From positions 1-64,000 of the forward strand of contig NZ_VSEY01000042.1 of assembly GCF_008086045.1 (NCBI RefSeq): DNA of 64,000 nt. The letters run 5' to 3'. Positions 33,348 through 41,966 of this stretch are shown piece after piece. The stretch comes from Nonomuraea sp. PA05. GTDB lineage: Bacteria > Actinomycetota > Actinomycetes > Streptosporangiales > Streptosporangiaceae. Numbering within the stretch: position 1 is the first letter of the stretch; each line of letters opens with the position of its first letter. The notes under the pieces were generated by a model. The model did no database searches. It was not told where the DNA came from and saw only the letters and a list, made by a program, of their open reading frames with translations. Both the position numbers and the translations under genes were made by a program.

Positions 33348-33457
33348 CATTGAATCTGTCAGTCTGATTACTGGTCTCGCCTATGACCTGTGCCCTTGAG
33401 GAGCCATCAACGATCAGCATCGAGCTACAGGGCGCTCCAAAAAATGCTGGTTTAGCC

Positions 33458-35125
33458 CTATGCGGCCGGTTTCGATACGGCACAGTTCGTCGAGATGCGG
33501 TACGGGCGAAGCTGGAAGTTCCAACCTTGTTGAAGGACGATGGCCGCGATCTCGATGCTCGTCAGCGGCTTTTCATTCCTCAAGTGCAAAATGTCTGACC
33601 AGTACAGGTCTCGTTTCTTCAGGGCGCTGAGCAGCAGTTCCACCGTCGTCGGATCGACCGTCAGATCGGCCAATTGTCGCATATGGCGAGCACCGTCTGT
33701 CACGATGTGGCCCCATCCGCGCTCGGCGCAGTACGCAAACATGGCTGCAGCCTTGACACGGTTGATGGACGTGGCCATTTCAACATGTGGTTTGACCTCA
33801 ACGAGAAAGCACCGTTGGTCCTTTGTCACGGCCAGGAGATCGGGATAGTAGGTGTGTTTCTCGCTGCCGAACTGGTAAGGGATGGCCACAGGTTGTTCGC
33901 AATACCAGGCGATTTGATCGGCTAGATCAAAGGTTTGAATCACTCGCAGTTCAGCAATTGACTCGTAGGCGACCTTGCGGCCCAGCTTAAGGGAGTCCCA
34001 TAGGCCGCTGTGTTCCCGTTCACGGATTGAGCGACGTGCCCGTACCTGTCGTGCGTCCGGAAGGCTGCCTCTGGTGGAAGGCCACACAACCGCGGCGAGC
34101 AGCCTGGTACAGCGTTCGGTGGCACGCCTTGCCGCACCCGTCTGCCGAAGGTGCTGCCGCTCCCTCTCACGCCGCCGGGCGAGGATGCTGGTGGTCTGCG
34201 CAGCGAATTGCTTGCCTTCCTGCAAGCTGTACTTGGCGACTGCGGCCATGAACCGGACGGCCAGGCGCGGATCGGCGTTCGGTAGTGCAATCTCGGAGAT
34301 GGTGAGCAGAGCTTCAGCGGAATCAACCGAGGACTCGCCGGCCTGTTCCAACGACCGGTGGACGAGGCTTCGGACATGATCGATCGCCCATGGCATCCGG
34401 TGCTCGGCCCGCAGCCGCTGCAGGGCCTTCTCCTGAAGCTGACGTGCTCGCTCTTTGCTCACCTCATGTGCTGCACCGACGGTCTCCAGAGACTGCGGCT
34501 GATAGTCGTACAAGCCGAGTCTACGGGCGAGGACGTCTCGACGACGGGAGTTGCTGACGCCGCTGATCGCTGCTGCCGGCAACTCTCGAGCGTGGATATG
34601 GGTATCTTCATCGGCCGAGCGGAGCGCCTGCCAGCTCAAGTCAACCAGTCCCAGCCCAGGCCAGGAGCATTCCACCACCCACGGCGTCAACAGTAGGCGG
34701 CCAGTGTGTTCCAGTAATGCGCGGCCTGCCCGATCGAGATCGCCCTTCGAGTACCTAAGCAGGTCGGCGATCTCCGGTCGGGTATGAAACTCTGCCTGCC
34801 GCTCGGCGTCCAGGCTGGTGCCCGTGATGGTCTGCCAGATGTTCAGGACGCGATCGATATGTGCTCGATGCCAGGTGTATGCGTCGAGGGGATCCACACC
34901 TTCGCTGGGAGGAATCATTTCGGCCAGGCGTACCTGAAGGGTACTGATGGTGCGTCCGTGCAAGTTCGCAATGTCTGCAAGGGGGATCCCTGCTCGTAGC
35001 TCGGCGAGGAGCGTGTTGATTTCCTGCCGTTCCCATCGGGCTCCGTGCCGTGGGGGCAGTACAGCTGTGGCGGGTGGTCGTGTTATTGAGCTGTGGTCTG
35101 CCGCTTCAGGCAAAGCGTGCTCCAT
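33458..35125 (-). CDS. Sigma-4-like HTH fused to a TnsA-like PD-(D/E)xK nuclease
   Basis: 555 residues. An N-terminal HTH (residues about 30-70, WERQEINTLLAELRAGIPLA) precedes a helical region and a sigma-region-4-like HTH at about 205-240 (LETVGAAHEVSKERARQLQ then EKALQRLR). After a basic helical linker comes a nuclease fold at about 385-480: AYESIAELRVIQTF (E392), YYPDLLAV (D429) and CFLVEVKPH (E443, K445). The E...D...ExK order is that of TnsA-type endonucleases. No TnsB, C or D partner is present. The start at 35125 lacks a strong ribosome site. A role in cutting invading DNA at promoter-like or specific sites is inference. Confidence 0.8.
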   Translation of the reverse strand: MEHALPEAADHSSITRPPATAVLPPRHGARWERQEINTLLAELRAGIPLADIANLHGRTISTLQVRLAEMIPPSEGVDPLDAYTWHRAHIDRVLNIWQTITGTSLDAERQAEFHTRPEIADLLRYSKGDLDRAGRALLEHTGRLLLTPWVVECSWPGLGLVDLSWQALRSADEDTHIHARELPAAAISGVSNSRRRDVLARRLGLYDYQPQSLETVGAAHEVSKERARQLQEKALQRLRAEHRMPWAIDHVRSLVHRSLEQAGESSVDSAEALLTISEIALPNADPRLAVRFMAAVAKYSLQEGKQFAAQTTSILARRRERERQHLRQTGAARRATERCTRLLAAVVWPSTRGSLPDARQVRARRSIREREHSGLWDSLKLGRKVAYESIAELRVIQTFDLADQIAWYCEQPVAIPYQFGSEKHTYYPDLLAVTKDQRCFLVEVKPHVEMATSINRVKAAAMFAYCAERGWGHIVTDGARHMRQLADLTVDPTTVELLLSALKKRDLYWSDILHLRNEKPLTSIEIAAIVLQQGWNFQLRPYRISTNCAVSKPAA

Positions 35126-35280
35126 ACCATCGTGAACTATGAGATTGGCTGATCTCGCGGTTTGGAATCAAGTGCTTGGAAGGTTGGTGACGAGCTGTCG
35201 TCTTGATAGTGGACCGTCCGGCACATGAGGCTGTGGCTCGCCGGCCTGAGCGCCATCGGGCCGGCACAAGAGCGACGGGT

Positions 35281-36915
35281 TCATCGGCGGTGTGGCGGGC
35301 GCTTCGGCAAGCTGATGAGAACGTCGAGCCCCAGATGCTCCTTGCACAGGTAGACGAGTTCCTCGCACTCGATGAGCTGGATGCGTCCGTGGCGGGAGGC
35401 GAAGTCACGGCTGTCCTTGCCGACCCAGGAGGTGGTTACGAGGATGCCTTTGGTGGCGTGCTTGTCCTCCATGACGCCGGCCAGGGCGCGGACTGGTTCG
35501 ATGCCGACGGTGCTCTTGGTTCGCTTGGCTTGGATAATGCATACACCGCCGAATACTGGGTCTTCGTTGACGGCGACGGCGTCCACGCCGTCGTCGCGGG
35601 AGGGCTGGGTGACCCAGCTCTTCATTCCCATGGCTTCGAAGAGTTGGCGGGTCAGGTGCTCGAACTCCGTGGGGGTCATGGCCAGCAGGTCGGGGCGGCT
35701 GTCGAGTCCGGCGACGGCGTCGATGCCTTCGACGAACTTGTACTGGGCCAGGAGAGCTTCAAAGTCGACGACTGGACGTACCGCTTCCAGTTCGTACGGG
35801 TGCGGTGATACCAGGGCGTTGAGTTTTTGCTTGAGGCAGTGGACGGGGTCGAGGTCGGTCAGCACGAACGTGGAGAACACGTCCCTGGTCGCGGTGACGC
35901 TGATGAGGCAGGGCCGGATAGGTTGGCCCGTCGCCCGGTCCTTCGTCGACGCGTGGCCGTTGAAGGTGGCAGTGTCGACGAGGCTGGCGAGGACGGAGCT
36001 GAAGACGTCGTGCAGCGTGCGCAGGGAGACCTGGGCGATGAGGTTGCCGTACCGGTCTTTGATCTCCTTGGGAGGGCGGGGCAGGGCGTCGAGCTCATCG
36101 CGTGACTGGACGTAGCGGTATCCCCGGGTAGTGGGAATCACGTCCTGGGAGGGGAGTTCATACTCGACAACAAGTTCTTTGGCTTCTGGGCGGTAGATCA
36201 CTCGTGTCTGGTGCGGAAACGTCTCCGGGTACGGTGAGGCGTCGAGGACCAGGGTGAAGAATTGCGCCACAGCGTCGGAGTCGCCGGCTCGTGCCCTTCG
36301 CTCGAAGTCGTCGACCTGGGCGTTATAGTCCTCTGCTTCCTTGCGCTGGCTAACCACCCACTGCTGGTAGGAGCGCCGCCGCTTCTCCAGCTGTTTCTGG
36401 CGCTCGGCGACAGCTGCCTCGTAACGCGTCACTTCGCCCTGGTATCTCTGCCGGGCTTCGGCTTCCGCGCGCTCGTATCGTGCGGCGTTGAAGAGCCGGC
36501 CGAACACGCCGGGTGGGCGGGGAGCGAACGAAGCCCAGTGCGGCTTGCCAGGCGGAGGGGCATCCAGACCCGCAGGGTCGAAGGTGGTCGGCTGAACGGT
36601 GCGTTTGAGGGAGGCAAAGGTGAGCTCTGGCCGCCGTCTGACGCCTGTGACGAGCACGGAGTCTAGTTCCTCGACGACGGACTGAAGGTCGGCCGTCGAT
36701 TCGGCGGCCTCGGACTTGCGGGACTCGACATATAGACGTTTGCGCTCACGCTCGTTCACAGCGGCACGCTGCGCGGCGGCACGCTGAGCACGCACCTGTT
36801 CACGTTCTGCTCTGGCCGCTGCCTGAGCTGCTGTTCGGCGGGCCTGCTGCTCCAATCGCTGCTGACGTGCTCGCTCACGCTGCAGTTCGGCCCATATGCC
36901 GCGCTTCTTGGCCAT
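35281..36915 (-). CDS. Coiled-coil Mrr-type restriction endonuclease
   Basis: 544 residues from ATG 36915 (ggagggg four bases upstream). The first 60 residues and about 160-230 are highly charged coiled coil (LQRERARQQRLEQQARR; YEAAVAERQKQLEKRRR). A middle region of unknown fold spans about 250-400. The C-terminus is an Mrr_cat domain: TPTEFEHLTRQLFEAMGM, SRDDGVDAVAV (D441/D442-G-V-D445) and CIIQAKRTKS (Q462-A-K464), the D...QxK signature. KGILVTTSWVGKDSRDFA is the typical following strand-helix. Such enzymes cleave modified or foreign DNA. It is divergent from the integrase and 155 bases upstream of the TnsA-like gene. Confidence 0.9.
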   Translation of the reverse strand: MAKKRGIWAELQRERARQQRLEQQARRTAAQAAARAEREQVRAQRAAAQRAAVNERERKRLYVESRKSEAAESTADLQSVVEELDSVLVTGVRRRPELTFASLKRTVQPTTFDPAGLDAPPPGKPHWASFAPRPPGVFGRLFNAARYERAEAEARQRYQGEVTRYEAAVAERQKQLEKRRRSYQQWVVSQRKEAEDYNAQVDDFERRARAGDSDAVAQFFTLVLDASPYPETFPHQTRVIYRPEAKELVVEYELPSQDVIPTTRGYRYVQSRDELDALPRPPKEIKDRYGNLIAQVSLRTLHDVFSSVLASLVDTATFNGHASTKDRATGQPIRPCLISVTATRDVFSTFVLTDLDPVHCLKQKLNALVSPHPYELEAVRPVVDFEALLAQYKFVEGIDAVAGLDSRPDLLAMTPTEFEHLTRQLFEAMGMKSWVTQPSRDDGVDAVAVNEDPVFGGVCIIQAKRTKSTVGIEPVRALAGVMEDKHATKGILVTTSWVGKDSRDFASRHGRIQLIECEELVYLCKEHLGLDVLISLPKRPPHRR

Positions 36916-36985
36916 GTCCCCTCCGAGCTTGCTGATCTTGTTCAGCACCTCCGTAAGTAACGTAGCGAAGCCCTACGACAGTTTG

Positions 36986-37008
36986 AAGTGGATAAACTTA
37001 ATTCACTT
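36986..37008. promoter_or_regulatory. Imperfect palindrome between nuclease and integrase genes
   Basis: AAGTGGAT-7 bases-ATTCACTT (arms match at 7 of 8) in the 267-bp AT-richer divergent region. It may be an operator controlling the nuclease or the integrase; no regulator gene exists in the element other than the HTH-nuclease fusion, which could bind here. Confidence 0.35.
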
Positions 37009-37182
37009 TTCGGGCATGCCGATAAAGCGGTCTCGTCATAGCGGGGAGACTGGTGTTTGAGGAGAATCTTTGAGGCAGGGCCAGCCGCTAATAGAACGAG
37101 GCGTCGGCGCTGGCTGTATCCATCACTGACGTCGACGTCAAAGAAGCACTTCGCCCCGTTTCCTTAAAGAAGGTGATGCACG

Positions 37183-38472
37183 ATGGGTGGGAACGCGCTG
37201 ATCGTCTACCGCCGCTGCGGGTGCCAGGGAGCGGAACGGTCTTGTCTGCGATTGGCCGAGCCCCGGCATGGGTCGTGGTACTTCGCGGTCCAGGTGGTCG
37301 GCGCAAGCGGACGGCGTGAGCGGGTGCGCAAGGGCGGTTTCGCCAGCGCAGAGGAAGCCGAGCAGGCAGGCGAACAGCTGATTGCGGCTGATCGAGAAGG
37401 AGCGGTTGGCGCCACCTGCACCGTGGCGCAGTGGCTTCGGGCCTGGCTCGGCAGCGATCAATCGATCCGCCCGCGGACACGGCAGGGGTATGCCGACCAC
37501 GTCCGGCTCCATCTCGTCCCCGGCCTGGGGCGCGTGCGGCTGGCGGAGCTGTCGAGCCGGAATGTGCGCCAGCTGTTCAGTGCGCTGGCCCGGCGCCGTA
37601 ACCGGTATGGGCGGCCGTTGTCGCCGTCGACGTTGCAACGAATTCACGCGACGCTGCGGGCGGCCCTGAACGCGGCGGTCCGTGAAGGGCTGCTGACCAG
37701 CAACCCTGCCCGCCACCTGCGGTTGCCGCGACCACGACGTCCTCATGCCGTGGTGTGGTCACAACGTCGGGTAGCGGCCTGGCAGGCCGACGGACAACGG
37801 CCGGCAGTGGCCGTGTGGACCACGCAGCAACTGAGAGCGTTCCTCGCGTTCGTTCACGGTGATGCCTTGTTCGCACTGTGGTGGTTGGCGGCGTTGCGCG
37901 GGCTGCGTCGCGGGGAACTGGCTGGACTGCGCTGGGTGGAGGTCAATCTGGAGGCCGCCGAGTTGACCGTGGCCCAGCAGTTGATCCAGCACGGCGGTCA
38001 GATTCGGGTCGTGCCGCCCAAGAGCGCGGCCAGCCAGCGCACCGTAGCCCTGGACGGTGAGACGGTTCGGCTACTGCTCGAACACGAACGACGTCAGGCC
38101 GAACAGCAACAGCGCTGCGGCTCGGAGTGGAACGCCGACGGGTATGTGTTCGTCCGGGGTGACGGCCGACCCATAGCACCGGACTACTTGACGCAAAGGT
38201 TCAGGCAGCTTGTGCTGGCCAGCAGACTCCCACCGGTGCGGCTCCACGACCTCCGTCATGGAGCCGCCTCAACCGCGCTGGCTGCGCAAGTGGATCTGCG
38301 TACCGTTCAGGGGCAACTCGGGCACGCCAGCATCGTGCTGACCGCGGACACCTACACGTCCGTGCTGCCGGAGCTGTACCACGAGGCGGCGGAGGCAACG
38401 GCCCGGCTGGTGCTGACGACGGCGCGCACGACCGCCAGAAAAGTCCGAAGAATCCGGTTGCCCCAGACGTGA
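37183..38472 (+). CDS. int: Tyrosine recombinase (integrase)
   Basis: 429 residues, start preceded by gaaggtg. An N-terminal AP2-like beta region (SWYFAVQVVGASGRRERVRK), a SAM-like core-binding domain (TVAQWLRAWLGSDQSIRPRT) and a catalytic domain with R242 (RGLRRGEL), H355-D-L-R358-H (HxxR), H381 (GHAS) and nucleophile Y391 (DTYTSV). All catalytic positions are present, so it should be active. It lies next to the tRNA-Lys 3' end, the normal position for an integrase that targets the tRNA gene. No excisionase gene is visible. Confidence 0.95.
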   Translation: MGGNALIVYRRCGCQGAERSCLRLAEPRHGSWYFAVQVVGASGRRERVRKGGFASAEEAEQAGEQLIAADREGAVGATCTVAQWLRAWLGSDQSIRPRTRQGYADHVRLHLVPGLGRVRLAELSSRNVRQLFSALARRRNRYGRPLSPSTLQRIHATLRAALNAAVREGLLTSNPARHLRLPRPRRPHAVVWSQRRVAAWQADGQRPAVAVWTTQQLRAFLAFVHGDALFALWWLAALRGLRRGELAGLRWVEVNLEAAELTVAQQLIQHGGQIRVVPPKSAASQRTVALDGETVRLLLEHERRQAEQQQRCGSEWNADGYVFVRGDGRPIAPDYLTQRFRQLVLASRLPPVRLHDLRHGAASTALAAQVDLRTVQGQLGHASIVLTADTYTSVLPELYHEAAEATARLVLTTARTTARKVRRIRLPQT

Positions 38473-38529
38473 CCCAAGCATGACCCAGATCAAGAACCAG
38501 GATCTTGCACAGACCAGAAACCCAAGGTC

Positions 38530-38580
38530 GGAGTGGTAGGGCGCCCGGGGCTCGAACCCGGAACCTACGGATTAAAAGTC
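38530..38580. repeat. attR: Right attachment site overlapping tRNA-Lys 3' part
   Basis: 51 bases identical to 33136-33186. They cover the tRNA from its CCA end to the 5' edge of the anticodon loop, so integration restored a complete tRNA on this side. Confidence 0.93.
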
Positions 38581-38609
38581 CGCAGCTCTGCCAATTGAGC
38601 TAACGCCCC
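38534..38609 (-). tRNA. tRNA-Lys (anticodon UUU)
   Basis: On the minus strand: GGGGCGT acceptor, TAGCTCAATTGGCAGAGC D-arm region, GCGGACTTTTAATCCGT anticodon arm with TTT at 38576-38574, GGTTCGAGCC-type T-loop inside CCGGG/CCCGG, and encoded CCA. The first acceptor pair is G-U. It is the integration target of the neighbouring element and stays intact. Confidence 0.95.
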
Positions 38610-38658
38610 TCGCACGAGCAAGGGTACAGAGATTACCGCCCTGCCCGCGACGCCTCCA

Positions 38659-39813
38659 TCACCGGTAAGCCGCCATCCCCGTCAGCGCCTCCCCCAGCAC
38701 CAGCGTATGAATTTCTTGCGTCCCCTCGTACGTCAGGACGCTCTCCAGGTTGTTCATGTGCCTGATCACAGGGTACTCCAGCGTGATCCCGTTCCCGCCC
38801 AGGATGCTGCGGGCCTGCCGGGCGATGTCGAGGGCGGCCCGTACGTTGGCGAGCTTGCCGAAGCTGATCTGCCGAGGCTCCAGTTGCCCCGCGTCCTTCA
38901 GGGAGCCGAGGTGCAGGGCGGTGAGGCCGGCCTGGGCGGTCCCGACGTACATCCAGGCGAGTTTCTCCTGGGTGAGCTGGAACGACCCGATCGGCTTGGA
39001 GAACTGGACGCGGGTCTTGGCGTATTCGACGGCCGACTCCAGGCAGGCGCGGGCGGCGCCGGTGACGCCCCAGACGATGCCGTAGCGGGCTTCCGAGAGG
39101 CAGGAGAGGGGGCCGCGCAGGCCGGTGACGCCGGGGAGGGCGGCGGAGGCGGGCAGGCGGACGTCGTCGAAGTACAGGGAGGACGTCACGGAGGCCCTCA
39201 GGGACATCTTCTTGTGGATCTCAGGGGCGGAGAAGCCGGGGGTGGAGGTGGGGACGACGAAGCCGCGGATGCCGTCGTCGGTCTGCGCCCACACGACGGC
39301 GACGTCGGCGACGGAGCCGTTCGTGATCCACATCTTGGAGCCGTTGAGCACCCAGTCGGTGCCGTCCTTCTTGGCGTACGTCCGCATGCCGGCGGGGTCG
39401 GACCCGTGGTCTGGCTCGGTGAGGCCGAAGCAGCCGATGGCCTCGCCGGCGGCCATCCGGGGCAGCCACTCCTCTTTCTGCTCGTCGGAGCCGTACTTCC
39501 AGATGGGATACATGGCCAGCGAGCCCTGCACGGACACGAAGGAGCGCAGGCCGGAGTCGCCGGCCTCCAGCTCGCGGCAGGCCACCCCGTACGACACCGC
39601 GTCCGTGCCGGCGCAGCCGTACCCCTGGAGGTGCATTCCGAGCAGGCCGAGCGCGCCGAGCTCGGGCGCGAGCTCGCGGGCGGGGAAGACGGCCTGGTCG
39701 AACCAGTCCCCTACGTGGGGGAGGACGCGGTCGGCGACGAAGGATCTGACGGTGTCGCGGATGAGCCGCTGGTCAGGGTTGAGCTTGTCGTCCAGGCGCA
39801 GCAGGTCGTCCAT
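38659..39813 (-). CDS. Acyl-CoA dehydrogenase, glutaryl-CoA dehydrogenase-like
   Basis: 384 residues, gagagga upstream. IGCFGLTEPDHGSDPAGM is the flavin-binding beta-domain motif, WVLNGSKMWITNGSVADV the next strand, and RVQFSKPIGSFQLTQEKLA and ARSILGGNGITLEYPVIRHM mark the C-terminal domain. LESVLTYEGTQEIHTLVLG contains the catalytic glutamate in YEGT. The D-x-F-R-like start and GDSGLRSFVSVQGSLAM are typical of glutaryl-CoA dehydrogenases in lysine/tryptophan breakdown. Substrate is inferred by family likeness. Confidence 0.9.
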   Translation of the reverse strand: MDDLLRLDDKLNPDQRLIRDTVRSFVADRVLPHVGDWFDQAVFPARELAPELGALGLLGMHLQGYGCAGTDAVSYGVACRELEAGDSGLRSFVSVQGSLAMYPIWKYGSDEQKEEWLPRMAAGEAIGCFGLTEPDHGSDPAGMRTYAKKDGTDWVLNGSKMWITNGSVADVAVVWAQTDDGIRGFVVPTSTPGFSAPEIHKKMSLRASVTSSLYFDDVRLPASAALPGVTGLRGPLSCLSEARYGIVWGVTGAARACLESAVEYAKTRVQFSKPIGSFQLTQEKLAWMYVGTAQAGLTALHLGSLKDAGQLEPRQISFGKLANVRAALDIARQARSILGGNGITLEYPVIRHMNNLESVLTYEGTQEIHTLVLGEALTGMAAYR

Positions 39814-39903
39814 GGCGGGTCCTCTCGTGCAAGGGGGACTACCAGGGTTCTACCAGGGGCAATCCTGATGTGCGAACACCGGGCCGCCGGGCAGTCTTGA
39901 GGC

Positions 39904-40191
39904 ATGAGCGAATACAACGTCAAGAAGCTGCGTCGCACTCACAAGGGTCGGATCATCGCGGGTGTCTGCTCGGGCGTCGGCGAGTTCGTGGGGATCGACG
40001 CCAACCTGGTGCGGATCGCGCTGGCGATCGCGACCCTGTTCGGCGGTGCCGGTGTCGCGCTGTACGCGATCGGCTGGCTCCTGATGCCGGACGAGGAGCA
40101 CGACACCTCGATCGTCCAGGACCTCATCAACAAGCAGCAGAACAAGGCCACCTCGACCGACTGGAGCGGCGAGCAGAAGCCGCAGCAGTGA
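39904..40191 (+). CDS. PspC-domain membrane protein
   Basis: 95 residues. KKLRRTHKGRIIAGVCSGVG followed by EFVGIDANLVRIALAIATLF is the PspC domain, with two hydrophobic segments (about 18-35 and 42-62, GGAGVALYAIGWLLMPDEE). The tail is polar. PspC proteins sense or signal envelope stress or bind the regulatory partner of PspA/LiaS systems. CAGTCT six bases before the ATG and no ribosome site suggest leaderless expression. It ends next to the convergent MFS gene at 40192. Confidence 0.92.
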   Translation: MSEYNVKKLRRTHKGRIIAGVCSGVGEFVGIDANLVRIALAIATLFGGAGVALYAIGWLLMPDEEHDTSIVQDLINKQQNKATSTDWSGEQKPQQ

Positions 40192-41472
40192 TCAGGCGGC
40201 GGCCTCGGCGGGCACCCGGGCGGTCTTGTCGCGGGACTCGGTCCAGATCATGGCCAGCACGGCCGCGCTGATCACCCCGGCGATCCCCGCCAGCGCGACC
40301 ACCGGCTCAGGGCCGAGTCTCTCCGCCGCGAACCCGCCCACCAGGATGCCGATGCCCTGCACGGCCATCAGCCCCGACTGCACGAGGCCGAACGCCTGCG
40401 CGCGACGTTCGGCCGGTACGTACTGGACGAAGGCGGCGTTCGCCGCGAGCTGGTAGGCCCCGCCGATCCCTGACAGCACCCACGCGGCCAGCACCACGGC
40501 CAGCGGCGGGCGGATCGCGGTCACGATCAGGGGCGCGCAGCTCAGCATGGCCATCCAGCCCATGAGCCGCAGCCGCCGCTGCGGCGTGACGAACCTGCTG
40601 AACAGGAACGCGCCCACGACCGTCCCGGCGGGCATGGCCGCCATCAGCAACCCGGTGATCACGGGTACGGGCAGGTCTCCGGTGGCGAGCCTGGCCGCGT
40701 ACGGGGCCGCGATGCCCTCGGGCAGGATGTAGAACCCGCACAGCCAGGCGAACAGCACCAGCGTGCGCAGCTTGCGCGAGCCGAACACGAGCCGGGCGCC
40801 GCTCGCGGTCATCGACCACATGGACGGCTTCGCCGCTCCCACGCTGGCAGGGCGGCGGCGTACGCCGGAGACCAGGATCAGCGCCGATCCGAGGAACGTG
40901 GCGGCGTCGAGGGCGAGCGCGCGGTACGGCCCCATGGTCGCGATGAGCGCTCCGCCGGTGGCGAAGCCGATCATCTGCACGGCCTGGTTGGTCATGTTCT
41001 GGAGGGCCGAGCCGATGACGTACGCGTCGCCGTCCAGCACCTCGGGCAGCAGCGCGGCCCGCGCGGCCGAGAACGGCGCGCTGAGCAGCACGACCAGGAA
41101 CACCAGCGCGCACAGCGCCCAGAACGGCACGCCCGGCACCGCCATCACGCCCACCAGCGCGGCGCGCAGCAGGTCGCAGGCCAGCATGACGCCCCTGCGC
41201 GCGAACCGGTCGGCCAGCCCGGCCAGCAGCGGCCCGCCGACGATGGAGGGCAGGTACGTCAGCGCGTACACCGCGGCGGTGGCCAGCGGCGAGCCGGTGC
41301 GGTCGTAGACGAGGACGGCGAGCGCCACCTGGGCGAGTTGGTCGCCGAGGAGCGACAGGCCCTGGCCGTACCAGAGAGCCCGGAACTCCTTGACGGCGAT
41401 GACTTCCCGATATGTGACTTGTCGTGCTTCTCCGGCACGGCGATGCCGTCCCGGCGGCCGTCGCGCCCGCAT
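40192..41472 (-). CDS. MFS transporter (EntS/DHA3-like exporter)
   Basis: 426 residues from ATG 41472, though a later start at the first helix is possible. VIAVKEFRALWYGQGLSLLG and then DQLAQVALAVLVYDRTG is the classic first helix of the enterobactin-exporter-like DHA3 branch. PLLAGLADRFARRGVMLACD is motif A, FSAARAALLPEVL and LQNMTNQAVQMIGFATGG follow. Twelve helices. Export of a siderophore or antibiotic is typical of the family, but no biosynthetic genes adjoin. It is convergent with the PspC gene (stops abut). Confidence 0.87.
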   Translation of the reverse strand: MRARRPPGRHRRAGEARQVTYREVIAVKEFRALWYGQGLSLLGDQLAQVALAVLVYDRTGSPLATAAVYALTYLPSIVGGPLLAGLADRFARRGVMLACDLLRAALVGVMAVPGVPFWALCALVFLVVLLSAPFSAARAALLPEVLDGDAYVIGSALQNMTNQAVQMIGFATGGALIATMGPYRALALDAATFLGSALILVSGVRRRPASVGAAKPSMWSMTASGARLVFGSRKLRTLVLFAWLCGFYILPEGIAAPYAARLATGDLPVPVITGLLMAAMPAGTVVGAFLFSRFVTPQRRLRLMGWMAMLSCAPLIVTAIRPPLAVVLAAWVLSGIGGAYQLAANAAFVQYVPAERRAQAFGLVQSGLMAVQGIGILVGGFAAERLGPEPVVALAGIAGVISAAVLAMIWTESRDKTARVPAEAAA

Positions 41473-41582
41473 GGCCCCCACTGGACTCCGCTGTGCCTGA
41501 CTCAGGGTGCTCGCTATGTGACCTAAGGTGCCCGACGTCAAGGGGTGACCGCAACCGAAAGCAGCCAACCAAAAGCAAAGGG

Positions 41583-41933
41583 TTACCAGCCCAATTCGTG
41601 AAGGCGGGCGTCGTCGATGCCGAAGTGATGCCCCACTTCATGGACGACCGTGATGCGGACCTCGTCGATCACGTCTTCCTCGGTATCGCAAATTTCGCAT
41701 ATGGGATTGCGGTAGATCTCGATCCGGTCGGGCAGAACTGCTGAGTACCAGTCGCCGCGTTCGGTGAGGGGGACACCGGTGTACAGGCCGAGCAGGTGGG
41801 GCTCCGGCGGGTCATCGACGACCGTGACGACGACATTACTCATGGCACGCGTGAGATCCGGCGGAATCGTGTCCAACGCCTCGGCCACGAGCTCCTCGAA
41901 CTTCTCCCGCGAAACCTCAATCACCCTTGCCAT
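41583..41933 (-). CDS. Minimal zinc metallopeptidase (Zincin_1/PF06262-type)
   Basis: 116 residues from ATG 41933. VSREKFEELVAEALDTIPPD at the start, LLGLYTGVPLTERGDW in the middle and the zinc motif ITVVHEVGHHFGIDDARLHE (HExxH with a downstream acidic ligand) match the small actinobacterial metallopeptidase family. YRNPICEICDTEEDVIDEVR carries a Cys pair. No signal peptide. It is divergent from the metallophosphoesterase gene with only 33 bases between starts, so the two promoters overlap. Confidence 0.92.
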   Translation of the reverse strand: MARVIEVSREKFEELVAEALDTIPPDLTRAMSNVVVTVVDDPPEPHLLGLYTGVPLTERGDWYSAVLPDRIEIYRNPICEICDTEEDVIDEVRITVVHEVGHHFGIDDARLHELGW

Positions 41934-41966
41934 TCTGCCCCGCCCGACAGGTAAGCAAGAAACCGT

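Larger units (their letters stand above)
33136..38580. mobile_element. Compact integrative element in tRNA-Lys(UUU)
   Basis: About 5.4 kb bounded by 51-bp direct repeats, with a tyrosine recombinase gene ending 58 bases from the right repeat. Only three genes are carried: integrase, a sigma-4-like/TnsA-like nuclease fusion and an Mrr-type nuclease. No excisionase, replication or transfer gene is seen, so it needs helpers or is fixed. Base composition is visibly less GC-rich than either flank. The cargo suggests a defence-type island. It also contains copy B of a dispersed repeat (33279-33347). Confidence 0.9.
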
